From Maribacter luteus (GTDB taxonomy: Bacteria; Bacteroidota; Bacteroidia; Flavobacteriales; Flavobacteriaceae), in the NCBI RefSeq assembly GCF_009674825.1, contig NZ_WKJH01000024.1, positions 310,001 to 374,000 on the forward strand: a stretch of DNA of 64,000 nt. The letters run 5' to 3'. The notes beneath the pieces were generated by a model. That model saw nothing but the letters and a program-made list of their open reading frames with translations, searched no databases and had not been told where the DNA came from. How positions within the stretch are numbered: the first letter of the stretch is position 1; every line of letters starts with the position of its first letter. Positions 26,600-34,990 of this stretch are shown here, piece by piece. A program made the translations under genes and the position numbers.

Positions 26600-27094
26600 T
26601 TATAAACTGAAAAGTACGCCTAAGTTGATTGTAGACCAAGTACCACCATCTGCACTTATTCCTGTGTAAGAGGCATTGATTTCCACCCCTTCACTAACCG
26701 CATAGCCAACGGTAGGTCTGTAATAAAAACCACCATCGTTACCATCGTTGATACCTAAGGCATACCCTAAATCGGTACCGATAGACAACTCTTCGCTAGC
26801 TTTGTACCTGGCGACTCCTGCCAATGGCAAAAATTGCACATCATCGATTTCAAACGTAAATCCGCCTTCTTCAATTTCCTTACCAAAAGAATTGGTAAAA
26901 CCGGTTGCGACCCCTAAATCGAAATCACCTGCAGTTTCGAACATGTATTGGACATCCAAACCAATACTGAAACCTGAAACATCGCCGGCATCACCAGTAG
27001 GCAAACCTAAATTGGCCCCTAGTCTAAAACCATCTTGGGCATTCATTGAAAATCCGATTAGCGCAAAGGCCAATACTGCTACTACTTTTTTCAT
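26600..27094 (-). CDS. Outer-membrane beta-barrel protein (paralogue of 25103-25615)
   Basis: This 164-residue protein starts at MKKVVAVLAFALIGFSMNAQ, a signal peptide. The longer in-frame reading from 27172 adds 26 residues of non-signal sequence. GYALGINDGNDGGFYYRPTVGYA matches its paralogue's GINDGNDGG block, and DVQFLPLAG is also shared. The protein is short and beta-rich, ends in NLGVLFSL and is expected in the outer membrane. Three single-gene barrel units in tandem, each with its own strong terminator, point to independent regulation. Confidence 0.84.
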   Translation of the reverse strand: MKKVVAVLAFALIGFSMNAQDGFRLGANLGLPTGDAGDVSGFSIGLDVQYMFETAGDFDLGVATGFTNSFGKEIEEGGFTFEIDDVQFLPLAGVARYKASEELSIGTDLGYALGINDGNDGGFYYRPTVGYAVSEGVEINASYTGISADGGTWSTINLGVLFSL

Positions 27095-27239
27095 AATTGA
27101 TTGTTTTAATTTATGGAGCAAACTTATATCGACTTTAAATGCTCGACTAATATTCGTTGTGTAATAATCCAAATATGTTGTGTAATATTGTTTTTCTGCT
27201 TTTAAGATTATTTGATCTTATAATTAAAACATTTGCAGC

Positions 27240-28136
27240 ATGAAATGGAAACAGGCTTTGGAAGATTATGAACACTACCTTAAGTTAGAGCGTGGTTTAT
27301 CCGAAAATTCCATTAAAAACTATATTCTGGATGTAACCAAATTAATCGGATTTATTGAGTCAAACGAACTCAATTTAAACCCTTTACAAATAAATAAAGA
27401 AACCGTTCAACGTTTTGTCTATGAAATAGCCACAAGTGTGAACCCACGTTCCCAGGCCCGAATTATCTCCGGTTTAAAAAGTTTTTTCAACTATTTGAAT
27501 TTTGAGGATTACCGTACCGACAACCCTATGGATCTGCTCGAATCGCCTAAAATCGGAAGAAAACTGCCAGACACGCTTTCTATAGATGAAATTAATGATA
27601 TCATCGCTGCCGTAGATCTTTCAAAACCCGAAGGAGAACGTAACCGGGCCATGCTTGAGACCTTGTACGGTTGTGGACTTCGGGTTTCCGAACTCATAAA
27701 CCTACGCATATCGGACCTTTTTTTCGAGGAGGATTTTATAAAGGTTACCGGGAAAGGGGACAAACAACGCTTTGTACCCATTAGTGATTTCAATAAAAAA
27801 TACATCAATATTTATAGGAAAGAGGTACGGGTACACCAGAACACTCAAAAAGGTTTCGAAGATATCCTTTTCTTGAACCGAAGAGGTAAGCAACTTACAC
27901 GTGCCATGGTATTTACGATCATTAAACAATTGGCCATCAAAATCGATTTGGGTAAAAGTATAAGTCCGCACACCTTTCGGCATTCCTTTGCCACGCATTT
28001 ATTGAAAAATGGGGCCGACCTACGGGCCATTCAACAGATGTTGGGCCATGAAAGTATTACAACGACAGAGGTTTATGTGCATTTGGACCGGTCCCACTTA
28101 ACCGAAGTCATGGATAAGTACCATCCGAGAAAATAG
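27240..28136 (+). CDS. xerD: Tyrosine recombinase XerD
   Basis: This 298-residue recombinase resolves chromosome dimers at dif together with XerC. The N-terminal SAM-like core-binding domain covers residues 1-105. The catalytic domain has R148 (GCGLRVSEL), K172 (GKGDKQR), H244 and R247 (HTFRH), H270 (LGHESI) and the nucleophile Y279 (EVYVHLD). The length is that of chromosomal XerC/D, not of a phage or conjugative integrase, and no att repeats or mobile genes surround it. It is divergent from the third barrel gene. Confidence 0.93.
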   Translation: MKWKQALEDYEHYLKLERGLSENSIKNYILDVTKLIGFIESNELNLNPLQINKETVQRFVYEIATSVNPRSQARIISGLKSFFNYLNFEDYRTDNPMDLLESPKIGRKLPDTLSIDEINDIIAAVDLSKPEGERNRAMLETLYGCGLRVSELINLRISDLFFEEDFIKVTGKGDKQRFVPISDFNKKYINIYRKEVRVHQNTQKGFEDILFLNRRGKQLTRAMVFTIIKQLAIKIDLGKSISPHTFRHSFATHLLKNGADLRAIQQMLGHESITTTEVYVHLDRSHLTEVMDKYHPRK

Positions 28137-28310
28137 TTCGGTATTGTCAATTGGTCTTATTTTAGAATTTGTCCCTTGCATCTTGACTTAATTCTTACCT
28201 CTTGATTGGTATGATTTCATTATATTTAAACATCGTTTACCAACTCAAACGATAATGTAAAAAATCAAGCCACACTATTAAGAAAAACCAATAAAAAACA
28301 ATAGTTTATT

Positions 28311-29750
28311 ATGATTTCCGTATTCAAAAAACCAATCTCCCTAGTTGCTTTATACTTATTTACTTTAACGGCTTTGACCGCCCAGAAAAAAAGCGGGTAT
28401 ATATTAAAACAATTGGACCAAAAGAGTGAAGCTTATGGCGAAATAGCCCAAACCATTTGGGATTTGGCAGAAATGGGTTACCAAGAGGAAAAAAGTAGTG
28501 CCCTATTACAAAAAACGCTGAGTGATAGTGGTTTTACCATACAAAAGGGCGTAGCAGGTATTCCTACGGCTTTTATTGCGGAATACGGCAGCGGTTCACC
28601 CATTATAGCCATTATGGGCGAGTATGATGCCTTACCGGGACTATCACAAGAACGACTAGCTGAGAAAAAATCGGCCGGGAAAGCAGCGGGCCATGCTTGT
28701 GGCCATCATTTGTTCGGTACGGCCTCAACAGCAGCAGCTATTGCCGTAAAGGACTGGATGACCGCAACGGGAACAACAGGCACCATTCGTTTTTATGGTA
28801 CTCCGGCCGAGGAAGGTGGTTCCGGGAAAGTGTACATGGTTCGCGAAGGACTTTTCAATGATGTTGATGTAGCGTTACATTGGCACCCCAGTTCACAGAA
28901 CGCGGCCAGTGCTGGCGCTGCACTTGCTAATAAATCGGCTAAATTTCGTTTCTATGGTGTTTCTGCCCATGCCGCCGCATCCCCTGAAAAGGGTCGCTCT
29001 GCCTTAGACGGAGTTGAAGCCATGAATTATATGGTGAACATGATGCGTGAACATGTTCCGGAAAAAGCAAGAATACATTATGTAATAACCCAAGGTGGTA
29101 AGGCGCCCAATGTGGTTCCTGATTTTGCCGAGGTATATTATTATGCCCGTCATAATAACAGGGATGTGGTCATAGATATTTTTGACCGTATGGTAAAAGC
29201 GGCCGAAGGTGCCGCATTGGGAACAGGAACAACGATGGACTATGAGATGATCGGTGGTACGCACGAATTGCTACCCAACCTTACCCTACAAAAATTGATG
29301 CACGACAAACTTTCTATGGTCGGTGGTATGGAATATACTCCGGAAGAAAAGGAATTTGCCGATAAGATCGCAAAAACTTTGGGTTATAAAGAAGCTAATT
29401 TGGCCATGGCCAAAGACATACAACCTTATAAAACGGAAGCCAAGGCATTTGGTTCTACCGATGTTGGGGACGTTAGTTTTACCGTACCCACGGTGGGTAT
29501 GGGTTCCGCAACCTGGGTACCGGGAACTCCTGCGCATAGTTGGCAAGCCGTTGCTGCAGGAGGCACAAGTATTGGCAACAAGGGCATGATGATAGCTGCA
29601 AAAACCATTACCTTAACAGCAATTGACCTTTTAAAGAACCCAAAAATCGTAGAAGCTGCCAAAAAAGAATTCCTGGAACGAAAAGGGCCAGACTTTAAAT
29701 ATATTCCGTTATTGGGAGACAGAGCCCCTGCCTTGGATTATAGGAAGTAA
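28311..29750 (+). CDS. Secreted M20D-type amidohydrolase (AbgB-like)
   Basis: This 479-residue protein has a signal peptide (residues 1-24, ending ALTA-Q). The zinc-binding M20 catalytic domain shows GEYDALPGLSQ (about 102-112) and GHACGHHLFGTAS. A lid/dimerisation domain follows, with HAAASPEKGRSALDGVEAMN, and then the return to the catalytic domain with GSTDVGDVSFTVPTVGMG. Its closest family is AbgB, which cleaves p-aminobenzoyl-glutamate. Many Bacteroidota paralogues are periplasmic and probably handle N-acyl amino acids or dipeptides. A long heptamer repeat starts three bases after its stop codon. Confidence 0.9.
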   Translation: MISVFKKPISLVALYLFTLTALTAQKKSGYILKQLDQKSEAYGEIAQTIWDLAEMGYQEEKSSALLQKTLSDSGFTIQKGVAGIPTAFIAEYGSGSPIIAIMGEYDALPGLSQERLAEKKSAGKAAGHACGHHLFGTASTAAAIAVKDWMTATGTTGTIRFYGTPAEEGGSGKVYMVREGLFNDVDVALHWHPSSQNAASAGAALANKSAKFRFYGVSAHAAASPEKGRSALDGVEAMNYMVNMMREHVPEKARIHYVITQGGKAPNVVPDFAEVYYYARHNNRDVVIDIFDRMVKAAEGAALGTGTTMDYEMIGGTHELLPNLTLQKLMHDKLSMVGGMEYTPEEKEFADKIAKTLGYKEANLAMAKDIQPYKTEAKAFGSTDVGDVSFTVPTVGMGSATWVPGTPAHSWQAVAAGGTSIGNKGMMIAAKTITLTAIDLLKNPKIVEAAKKEFLERKGPDFKYIPLLGDRAPALDYRK

Positions 29751-29753
29751 TTT

Positions 29754-29886
29754 TGGCTATTGGTTTTTGGCCATTGGCCATTGGCTACTGGCTACTGGCT
29801 ACTGGCTAATGGCTATTGGCTATTGGCTATTGGCTACTGGCTACTGGCTACTGGCTACTGGCTACTGGCTACTGGCTACTGGCTAC
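29754..29886 (+). repeat. Heptamer tandem array TGGCTAC/T, 19 units
   Basis: Nineteen consecutive 7-bp units. The first four are degenerate (TGGCTAT, TGGTTTT, TGGCCAT, TGGCCAT), then three TGGCTAC, one TGGCTAA, three TGGCTAT and eight perfect TGGCTAC. The array starts 3 bp after the TAA of the amidohydrolase gene. Sharp unit homogeneity at the right end implies recent slippage growth. The apparent reading frame through it (29760-29948) is an artefact of the repeat. Confidence 0.97.
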
Positions 29887-29964
29887 TAAAATTATTTTTT
29901 TTAATTCCAAGTGTAACATTATCACAAAAACTACTACTTATTAGGTAACAACTACCAACCAAGC

Positions 29965-30459
29965 GTGAACAAAAAACTGGAGCATCAATTTGTGACCGAA
30001 CTTGAGAACAATCAGAACATTGTTCATAAGGTCTGTACATTGTACACCAATGACAAACATTCGCACAATGACCTGTTCCAAGAAATAACGATACAGCTAT
30101 GGAAGGCCTATCCAAAATTCAGGGGAGAATCGAAATTCAGTACATGGATGTACAGGGTTGCCCTGAACACGGCCATAACGCTATACCGAAAATCAAAAAA
30201 AAGAATACGTACACAGGATTATGACTCGGTCATTTACAAAATAACGGCCAATGAATATGATCCACGTGAAGAAGAGCAACTAAAGCTCATGTATGCCGCG
30301 GTAAAACAACTGGGAGATATTGAAAAAGCTTTAGTTTTCCTTTATCTGGAAGATAAGGATTATCGGGAAATTGCCGAAACACTGGGAATTTCCGAAGTAA
30401 ATGCAAGAGTGAAGATGAACCGGATAAAAAAGAAATTAAGAACCATATTGAATCCTTGA
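29965..30459 (+). CDS. ECF-type RNA polymerase sigma factor
   Basis: This 164-residue sigma-70 family protein starts with GTG (29965). Region 2 is visible as HNDLFQEITIQLWKAYPKF followed by FSTWMYRVALNTAI. Region 4 is EKALVFLYLEDKDYREIAETLGISEVNARVKMNRIKKKL, a standard helix-turn-helix. It is followed after 6 bp by a membrane protein on the same strand, the usual position of a partner or anti-sigma protein in Bacteroidota. The heptamer array ends about 80 bp upstream, so its promoter lies in or just after the repeat. Confidence 0.92.
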   Translation: MNKKLEHQFVTELENNQNIVHKVCTLYTNDKHSHNDLFQEITIQLWKAYPKFRGESKFSTWMYRVALNTAITLYRKSKKRIRTQDYDSVIYKITANEYDPREEEQLKLMYAAVKQLGDIEKALVFLYLEDKDYREIAETLGISEVNARVKMNRIKKKLRTILNP

Positions 30460-30465
30460 CGATAT

Positions 30466-31116
30466 ATGATTGACGAACTAGATTTATTAAAAAAAGATTG
30501 GCAGAAAAGGGACGAACACCTTCCTAAATTGTCATTTGATCAAATACATAGTATGATTTGGAAGAAATCTTCCTCAATCGTTCGTTGGATTTTGATCATC
30601 AGTATATTGGAATTTACACTGCCCCATTTACTATACCTGATACCATCGTTCAACAAGAATATGGAGATTTACGATAAATTGGGATTGCACAATTGGATCA
30701 TTGGGATTACCATATTTTCCTATGGAGTGGCTTTTTATTTCCTTTTTCAATTCTATAGAAGGTACAAGGAAATATGTGTGTTGGACAGTGCGAAAAGTTT
30801 AATGAAAAAGATTATACGAACACGAAGAACCGTAAAACACTATATCATCTACTCTTTGTCCATGATAATGGTTATCGTTATTCTTATGATTATTGGTGTT
30901 TATTTAAATGACGACATATTTTCAACCTTCAGTGGATTAAAGGATAAGGCACAAAATGTATCCATAGAAAAAATAAAAATAAGCCTCATGATCGGAATGG
31001 GCATTATGGGAATTGTTCTAACAGCAGTGATGGGCGGAATCTACTTTTTACTCTACGGATTGTTATTACGCAAGCTCAAAAGGAATTATAACGAACTGAA
31101 ACAATTGGAAGTTTAG
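30466..31116 (+). CDS. Membrane protein paired with the ECF sigma factor
   Basis: This 216-residue protein has a cytoplasmic N-terminus (MIDELDLLKKDWQKRDEHLPKLS). Four predicted membrane segments are near residues 42-62, 78-96, 126-146 and 168-196. The N-terminal 'DLLKKDW...IWKKSSSIVRWI' pattern recurs in Flavobacteriaceae proteins encoded right after sigma factors. It probably acts as an anti-sigma or signalling partner; no zinc-binding anti-sigma motif is visible. Its 3' end overlaps the convergent plsC gene by 4 bp. Confidence 0.75.
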   Translation: MIDELDLLKKDWQKRDEHLPKLSFDQIHSMIWKKSSSIVRWILIISILEFTLPHLLYLIPSFNKNMEIYDKLGLHNWIIGITIFSYGVAFYFLFQFYRRYKEICVLDSAKSLMKKIIRTRRTVKHYIIYSLSMIMVIVILMIIGVYLNDDIFSTFSGLKDKAQNVSIEKIKISLMIGMGIMGIVLTAVMGGIYFLLYGLLLRKLKRNYNELKQLEV

Positions 31117-31928
31117 ATTTTCTTACTATTACGAAACCTACGAAGTTCATTCTCTTCTTCCAAGGCCAATAGGTCTTTTTGGGAAATCACTTTTAAGAAT
31201 GAAGGATGTTGCTCTATGGCGTATTCCAGCTTCTCAATAATCGCATCGAACGACTCGTTTTCATAATCAATATCCAATGGTTCTTTGATAACCATATTCT
31301 GAAGAATACCTTTTTTCTTTACCCGAAGTCCTTTTTTATCAAAAGATCGCCTAAAACCATCAATGACAACAGGCACAACTACCGGTTTGTATTTTTTAAT
31401 GATATGGGCCGTACCTTTTCGAAGCGGTTTCCAAGGTGTAGTAGTGCCTTGGGGAAAGGTAATTACCCAGCCATCGTTCAAAGCCTTACCTATATTTGAG
31501 ATATCGCTCATCTTAACCTGGCGTTTCACATCTTTTCCTTCGGAACGCCAAGTACGCTCAACACTGATCGATCCCGCATAGGCGAAAATCTTGGTCAAAA
31601 GACTTTTCTTCATGGTCTCGGCAGCGGCCACATAATAAACGTTCAGTTTAGGGTTCCACAGATAACCAACATTTTTAAGGGTGTCTTCACGACCACTTAA
31701 ACTCGCATTGAATACATGGAACATGGCAACCACATCGGCAAAATAGGTTTGATGGTTACTTACAAAAAGTACATTTTTATCCGGTAGATTTCGGATAATT
31801 TCAGAGCCTTCAATCTCTAAAGTATTAAAGCCCTTATAACGCTGATGGGTGAATACACCCAAGATACGTATCAACCATCTTTTTATAAAAAGGATGTGTC
31901 CAAATGGATTTTTTTTGAATAGACCCAT
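31113..31928 (-). CDS. plsC: 1-acyl-sn-glycerol-3-phosphate acyltransferase family protein
   Basis: This 271-residue membrane-associated acyltransferase has the HX4D catalytic motif in VSNHQTYFADV (residues about 56-66) and the phosphate-binding FPQGTTTPWKPLRKGTA block near residue 155, where FPEGTR is usual. The family transfers an acyl chain to lysophosphatidate in phospholipid synthesis. EGT is replaced by QGT. This occurs in a Bacteroidota subgroup that may act on another acceptor, so the exact substrate is open. It is 24 bp upstream of nothing on its strand except the Nudix gene, with which it probably forms an operon. Confidence 0.85.
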   Translation of the reverse strand: MGLFKKNPFGHILFIKRWLIRILGVFTHQRYKGFNTLEIEGSEIIRNLPDKNVLFVSNHQTYFADVVAMFHVFNASLSGREDTLKNVGYLWNPKLNVYYVAAAETMKKSLLTKIFAYAGSISVERTWRSEGKDVKRQVKMSDISNIGKALNDGWVITFPQGTTTPWKPLRKGTAHIIKKYKPVVVPVVIDGFRRSFDKKGLRVKKKGILQNMVIKEPLDIDYENESFDAIIEKLEYAIEQHPSFLKVISQKDLLALEEENELRRFRNSKKI

Positions 31929-31952
31929 AAAGGCAAAGCTACAAAATAAGCC

Positions 31953-32594
31953 TTATAAAACCTGCTTCAAAAGCTCCTTGATTTCATTCAGCATCATTGC
32001 CGTTGCCCCCCAAACCGTGTAACCATTTAATTTAAAGGCGGGTACCTCCATATTTTTCGCATAGGAAGTCGATAATTTTTGTGTAAAGACCTTGCCGTCA
32101 TCCATGAAATCTACCAAAGGCACCTCTATCAATGCCTCAACTTCAGATTCCTGCATAACAAAAGGACTAGGATTTTCCATAAGTCCCATAAACGGTTTTA
32201 CCTCAAAATTACTGGGTGGAATATAGATTTCACTCAACGATTTGATAATCGAGATCCTTTCTGGCGGCACCCCTACTTCTTCATAAGTTTCGCGCAACGC
32301 GGTATGTAAAATATCAGGGTCTTCTTTTTCCGACTTGCCCCCCGGGAATCCTATTTGATTCGAATGTACACCCTTATAGGTCTTTCGGAGTATCAACAAT
32401 AAATTGGTAACACTTCTTGGATCTGGATAAAACAAAGCAAGGACAGCGGCCTTTCTTGCATTTTGTTTTTGGATATTACCGGTTTCCAATTCTTTCAATC
32501 GTATGGAAGGAGCCATTTTATAATGCGAAGCACTGCCCGGTAAGGGCAGATTTTTTATTTTTGAACTACGTAAGGCAAAATCATCAAAATTCAT
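31953..32594 (-). CDS. Nudix hydrolase, CoA pyrophosphatase type
   Basis: This 213-residue protein starts at MNFDDFALRSSKIKNLPLPG. The reading frame extends to a TTG at 32603, but the ATG at 32592-32594 fits the family. The Nudix box is GFPGGKSEKEDPDILHTALRETYEEVGV, shown here as GGKSEKEDPDILHTALRE and TYEEVGV, preceded by the UPF0035-type LLILRKTYKGVHSNQIGFPGG. Such enzymes split CoA into phosphopantetheine and 3',5'-ADP. Its ATG shares two bases with the ATG of the divergent cyclophilin gene (CATG at 32592-32595), so each promoter must lie inside the other coding region. Confidence 0.88.
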   Translation of the reverse strand: MNFDDFALRSSKIKNLPLPGSASHYKMAPSIRLKELETGNIQKQNARKAAVLALFYPDPRSVTNLLLILRKTYKGVHSNQIGFPGGKSEKEDPDILHTALRETYEEVGVPPERISIIKSLSEIYIPPSNFEVKPFMGLMENPSPFVMQESEVEALIEVPLVDFMDDGKVFTQKLSTSYAKNMEVPAFKLNGYTVWGATAMMLNEIKELLKQVL

Positions 32595-33324
32595 GGCTTT
32601 CAATAAATCCTATTACATTACAATATTACTACTTATATTTTTTTCTTCCTGTAAAGAGGAACCGAAGACCACTCCGAAAAGTGAACAACCGGTTTCAGAA
32701 GTGAAAGATTCCGTTTTGATAAATGAAAAAACAGAGATAGAAGAACAAGAAGAAGAAGAAGAAGAAGAACCTTTTAAACTCACGGAAGAGAATGCTATTG
32801 ACTTCTTTTATAATTACAATAAGACATTGAAAGATGATAAGGTGAAAATAACCACTAGTTTGGGAAGTTTCACCGTTCAACTCTATGACAATGTTCCTTA
32901 CCATAAGGCCAACTTTATTTACTTGACCAAAAAAGGTTATTTCAACAATACCCAGTTTCACCGGGTGGTCAAGAATTTCATTATTCAAGGTGGTAACTCG
33001 GACGATAAAGCCACGGCCGATAAACGAGGTGCTATCGGTAGGTACTTATTACCTCCGGATGCAAAAAAAGGATACAAACATCATCGTGGAACTATTTCCA
33101 TGCCCAGCAGTGAAGTTGATAACCCACATATGTTGGCCTCTCCTTATGAATTCTTTATCGTGGTCACCAAACCGGGATCCTATCATTTAGATGGAGAATA
33201 TACTCCGTTCGGGAAAGTCATCGAGGGTATGGATGTTGTTGACAAGATAAATGTGCAACGTGTTGGCAAAGGCGATTGGCCATTTCAGAACATTTATATT
33301 ACCAAGGCGGAAGTCGTTAAGTAG
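32593..33324 (+). CDS. Lipoprotein peptidyl-prolyl cis-trans isomerase (cyclophilin)
   Basis: This 243-residue protein has a lipoprotein signal with cysteine at residue 20 (FFSSC). An acidic spacer of Glu repeats follows at about 50-60. The cyclophilin domain covers about 75-240: VKITTSLGSFTVQLYDNVPYHKANF, shown in part, FHRVVKNFIIQGGN with the catalytic Arg, and PSSEVDNPHMLASPYEFFIVV in place of the usual MAR/FxF core. Trp of the cyclosporin pocket is absent. It is a periplasmic or outer-membrane folding catalyst. A perfect 14-unit heptamer repeat begins on the last base of its stop codon. Confidence 0.88.
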   Translation: MAFNKSYYITILLLIFFSSCKEEPKTTPKSEQPVSEVKDSVLINEKTEIEEQEEEEEEEPFKLTEENAIDFFYNYNKTLKDDKVKITTSLGSFTVQLYDNVPYHKANFIYLTKKGYFNNTQFHRVVKNFIIQGGNSDDKATADKRGAIGRYLLPPDAKKGYKHHRGTISMPSSEVDNPHMLASPYEFFIVVTKPGSYHLDGEYTPFGKVIEGMDVVDKINVQRVGKGDWPFQNIYITKAEVVK

Positions 33325-33421
33325 GCTCTTGGCTCTTGGCTCTTGGCTCTTGGCTCTTGGCTCTTGGCTCTTGGCTCTTGGCTCTTGGCTCTTGGCTCTT
33401 GGCTCTTGGCTCTTGGCTCTT
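33324..33421 (+). repeat. Heptamer tandem array GGCTCTT, 14 perfect units
   Basis: Fourteen identical copies of GGCTCTT run without a single mismatch. The first base of the array is the final G of the TAG stop codon of the cyclophilin gene. It shares the TGGCT core with the array at 29754, but the other bases differ. Confidence 0.98.
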
Positions 33422-33471
33422 AAGAAATAACAAAAACTAGTACTTCCTCATTGATTTTTGGAATTTGTTTC

Positions 33472-33513
33472 TTCACAATTTATTGTTCACTGCCTACTGC
33501 TCACTGTCTACTT
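33472..33513 (-). repeat. Degenerate heptamer array ending on a stop codon
   Basis: Plus-strand units TTCACAA, TTTATTG, TTCACTG, CCTACTG, CTCACTG and TCTACTT keep strict 7-base periodicity. On the minus strand the array starts at the TAG stop codon of the TRIC gene (33508-33510), mirroring the arrangement at 33324 on the other side of the same intergenic region. Confidence 0.8.
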
Positions 33514-34119
33514 CTTCACCTTATAAATATTCGGCAAGGCAATATGGAACTTTACGGCCAATAGACGAAAAACGATTACTATCAAAATAGCAACGATATA
33601 GGAATAAGCCGAATTAATGGGCGTCATGGCCAATAAAAAATAGGACACTCCCCCTAAAATACAGGCAGTAGCGTAAATCTCCTTTTGGAATATTACGGGA
33701 ATCTCATTACAAAGAATATCCCGGATCACCCCACCGAACGATGCGGTTATAGTACCAAGTACAATACATATAGGAGGAGCCAATTCCGCTTCAAGCCCCT
33801 TTTCTATGCCTACCATAGTAAAAAGCCCTATCCCGATGGTATCGAACAAAAAGAGTGTTTTCCTGAGATATTTCAATTGATTCACGAACAATATCGCTAA
33901 AATAACTGCCCCTAATATCGTAAAGAGATAAACGGGATTCAGCATCCAGAAAACCGGTTTATTCCCTATCAACACATCACGTAGGGTTCCTCCTCCGGTT
34001 GCCGTTACAAAGGCAATGATAAGTACCCCGAACAAATCGAGTTTCTTTTCCATGGCAACCAATACGCCGGAAATCGCGAAAGCTGCCGCTCCTAATATAT
34101 CAATAATCAAATAAAGCAT
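33508..34119 (-). CDS. TRIC-like / UPF0126 membrane channel protein
   Basis: This 203-residue protein has six or seven hydrophobic segments. The two UPF0126 repeats are visible: AAFAISGVLVAMEKKLDLFG with GGGTLRDVLIG, and GIGLFTMVGIEKGLE with ASFGGVIRDILCNEIP. GxGGxxRD is the ion-binding signature shared with prokaryotic trimeric intracellular cation channels, which conduct K+ or Na+. It is an isolated gene. Convergent with the cyclophilin gene, and the space between them is filled by two heptamer arrays. Confidence 0.9.
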   Translation of the reverse strand: MLYLIIDILGAAAFAISGVLVAMEKKLDLFGVLIIAFVTATGGGTLRDVLIGNKPVFWMLNPVYLFTILGAVILAILFVNQLKYLRKTLFLFDTIGIGLFTMVGIEKGLEAELAPPICIVLGTITASFGGVIRDILCNEIPVIFQKEIYATACILGGVSYFLLAMTPINSAYSYIVAILIVIVFRLLAVKFHIALPNIYKVKK

Positions 34120-34241
34120 CGAAAAATTATTTGGTGCGCAAAAATATATAATTGCACCGAACTATTTTAAAAAATTTTCAGGTGTGAAAACGACAACTTT
34201 TTGAAGGAAAAACAAGGATTGATCAAATGCTCTTTTAACCC

Positions 34242-34958
34242 CTAAAGTCGCTGTGTATAATAACTATAATCCTTAATCACCTTGTCCACAAAATCAAATG
34301 GTTTTTCATCCGTGGTTATATGGGTGACTTTTTTGATCTGCTCACTTAAAGACAAGATAATCTGGTGATTACCATTACGACGAGCCTGTTCATACAAATC
34401 CTTAATGGTCTGCATTTCCCGGTCCTTGAAAACGGTTACCTGTGCATACTTGGGTATATAATCTTCTGGCAGTTCCCTTAACAAGGTATCCTTAATCCCA
34501 ACGCGTATTTTCTCGCTTATTACGGTTGTGCCGGCAGCGATATCACCAATACGCTGGCCTTTTCCACGTATTAAAATCGTTAAGACCGCCAATCCGCCGG
34601 AAGTAAGTGCCACATCAATGATACGAAGTATCCAACGAATGAAATAACTTGAAAAACCAGGTTTGGACCCATCCGATTTTACAACACGAATCTTCATTAA
34701 ACCCTTACCGATGGTCTTTCCGTCCATAAAGGTTTCCATCAATACATAGTATAAAAATGCCGGCAACCCCAAAAGCATATAAATGGCCCACATATCCTCG
34801 AGATCAATATCCATCGAAATCAATAACCAAATCATTAAGATGGTATACGCCAAGATCACAAAACTATCGATGAGGTAGGCCAACATACGATCACCTAAGT
34901 GAGCGGTATTTTGACTGATGCTTATATTTTGGGCAGTTTCTATTTGAAATTGTTCCAT
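34242..34958 (-). CDS. RDD family membrane protein
   Basis: This 238-residue protein has an RDD domain (residues about 15-150) with LGDRMLAYLIDSFVILAYTI at the start, where R and D are conserved, three membrane segments, and KTIGKGLMKIRVVKSDGSKPG between segments 2 and 3. A soluble C-terminal part of about 80 residues follows. Function is unknown; some RDD proteins act as Na+/H+ or compatible-solute transporters. It is divergent from the SpoIIM-DUF58 operon, a neighbourhood conserved across the phylum, so a role with that membrane complex is likely. Confidence 0.88.
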   Translation of the reverse strand: MEQFQIETAQNISISQNTAHLGDRMLAYLIDSFVILAYTILMIWLLISMDIDLEDMWAIYMLLGLPAFLYYVLMETFMDGKTIGKGLMKIRVVKSDGSKPGFSSYFIRWILRIIDVALTSGGLAVLTILIRGKGQRIGDIAAGTTVISEKIRVGIKDTLLRELPEDYIPKYAQVTVFKDREMQTIKDLYEQARRNGNHQIILSLSEQIKKVTHITTDEKPFDFVDKVIKDYSYYTQRL

Positions 34959-34990
34959 ATTTTAGTTTCTTTGGGTAAAACCCGGTATAA

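Noticed and set aside
27240-28136. XerD as integrase of a mobile island
   Set aside because: Length and motifs are those of the chromosomal recombinase, and no att repeats, tRNA, or mobility genes flank it.
29760-29948. 62-codon ORF rich in Tyr-Trp-Leu-Leu
   Set aside because: It is the translation of the 7-bp repeat array (7 x 3 periodic) and has no independent start or domain.
29754-33421. Heptamer arrays as CRISPR repeats
   Set aside because: Units are 7 bp and directly adjacent without spacers, and no cas genes are in the window.
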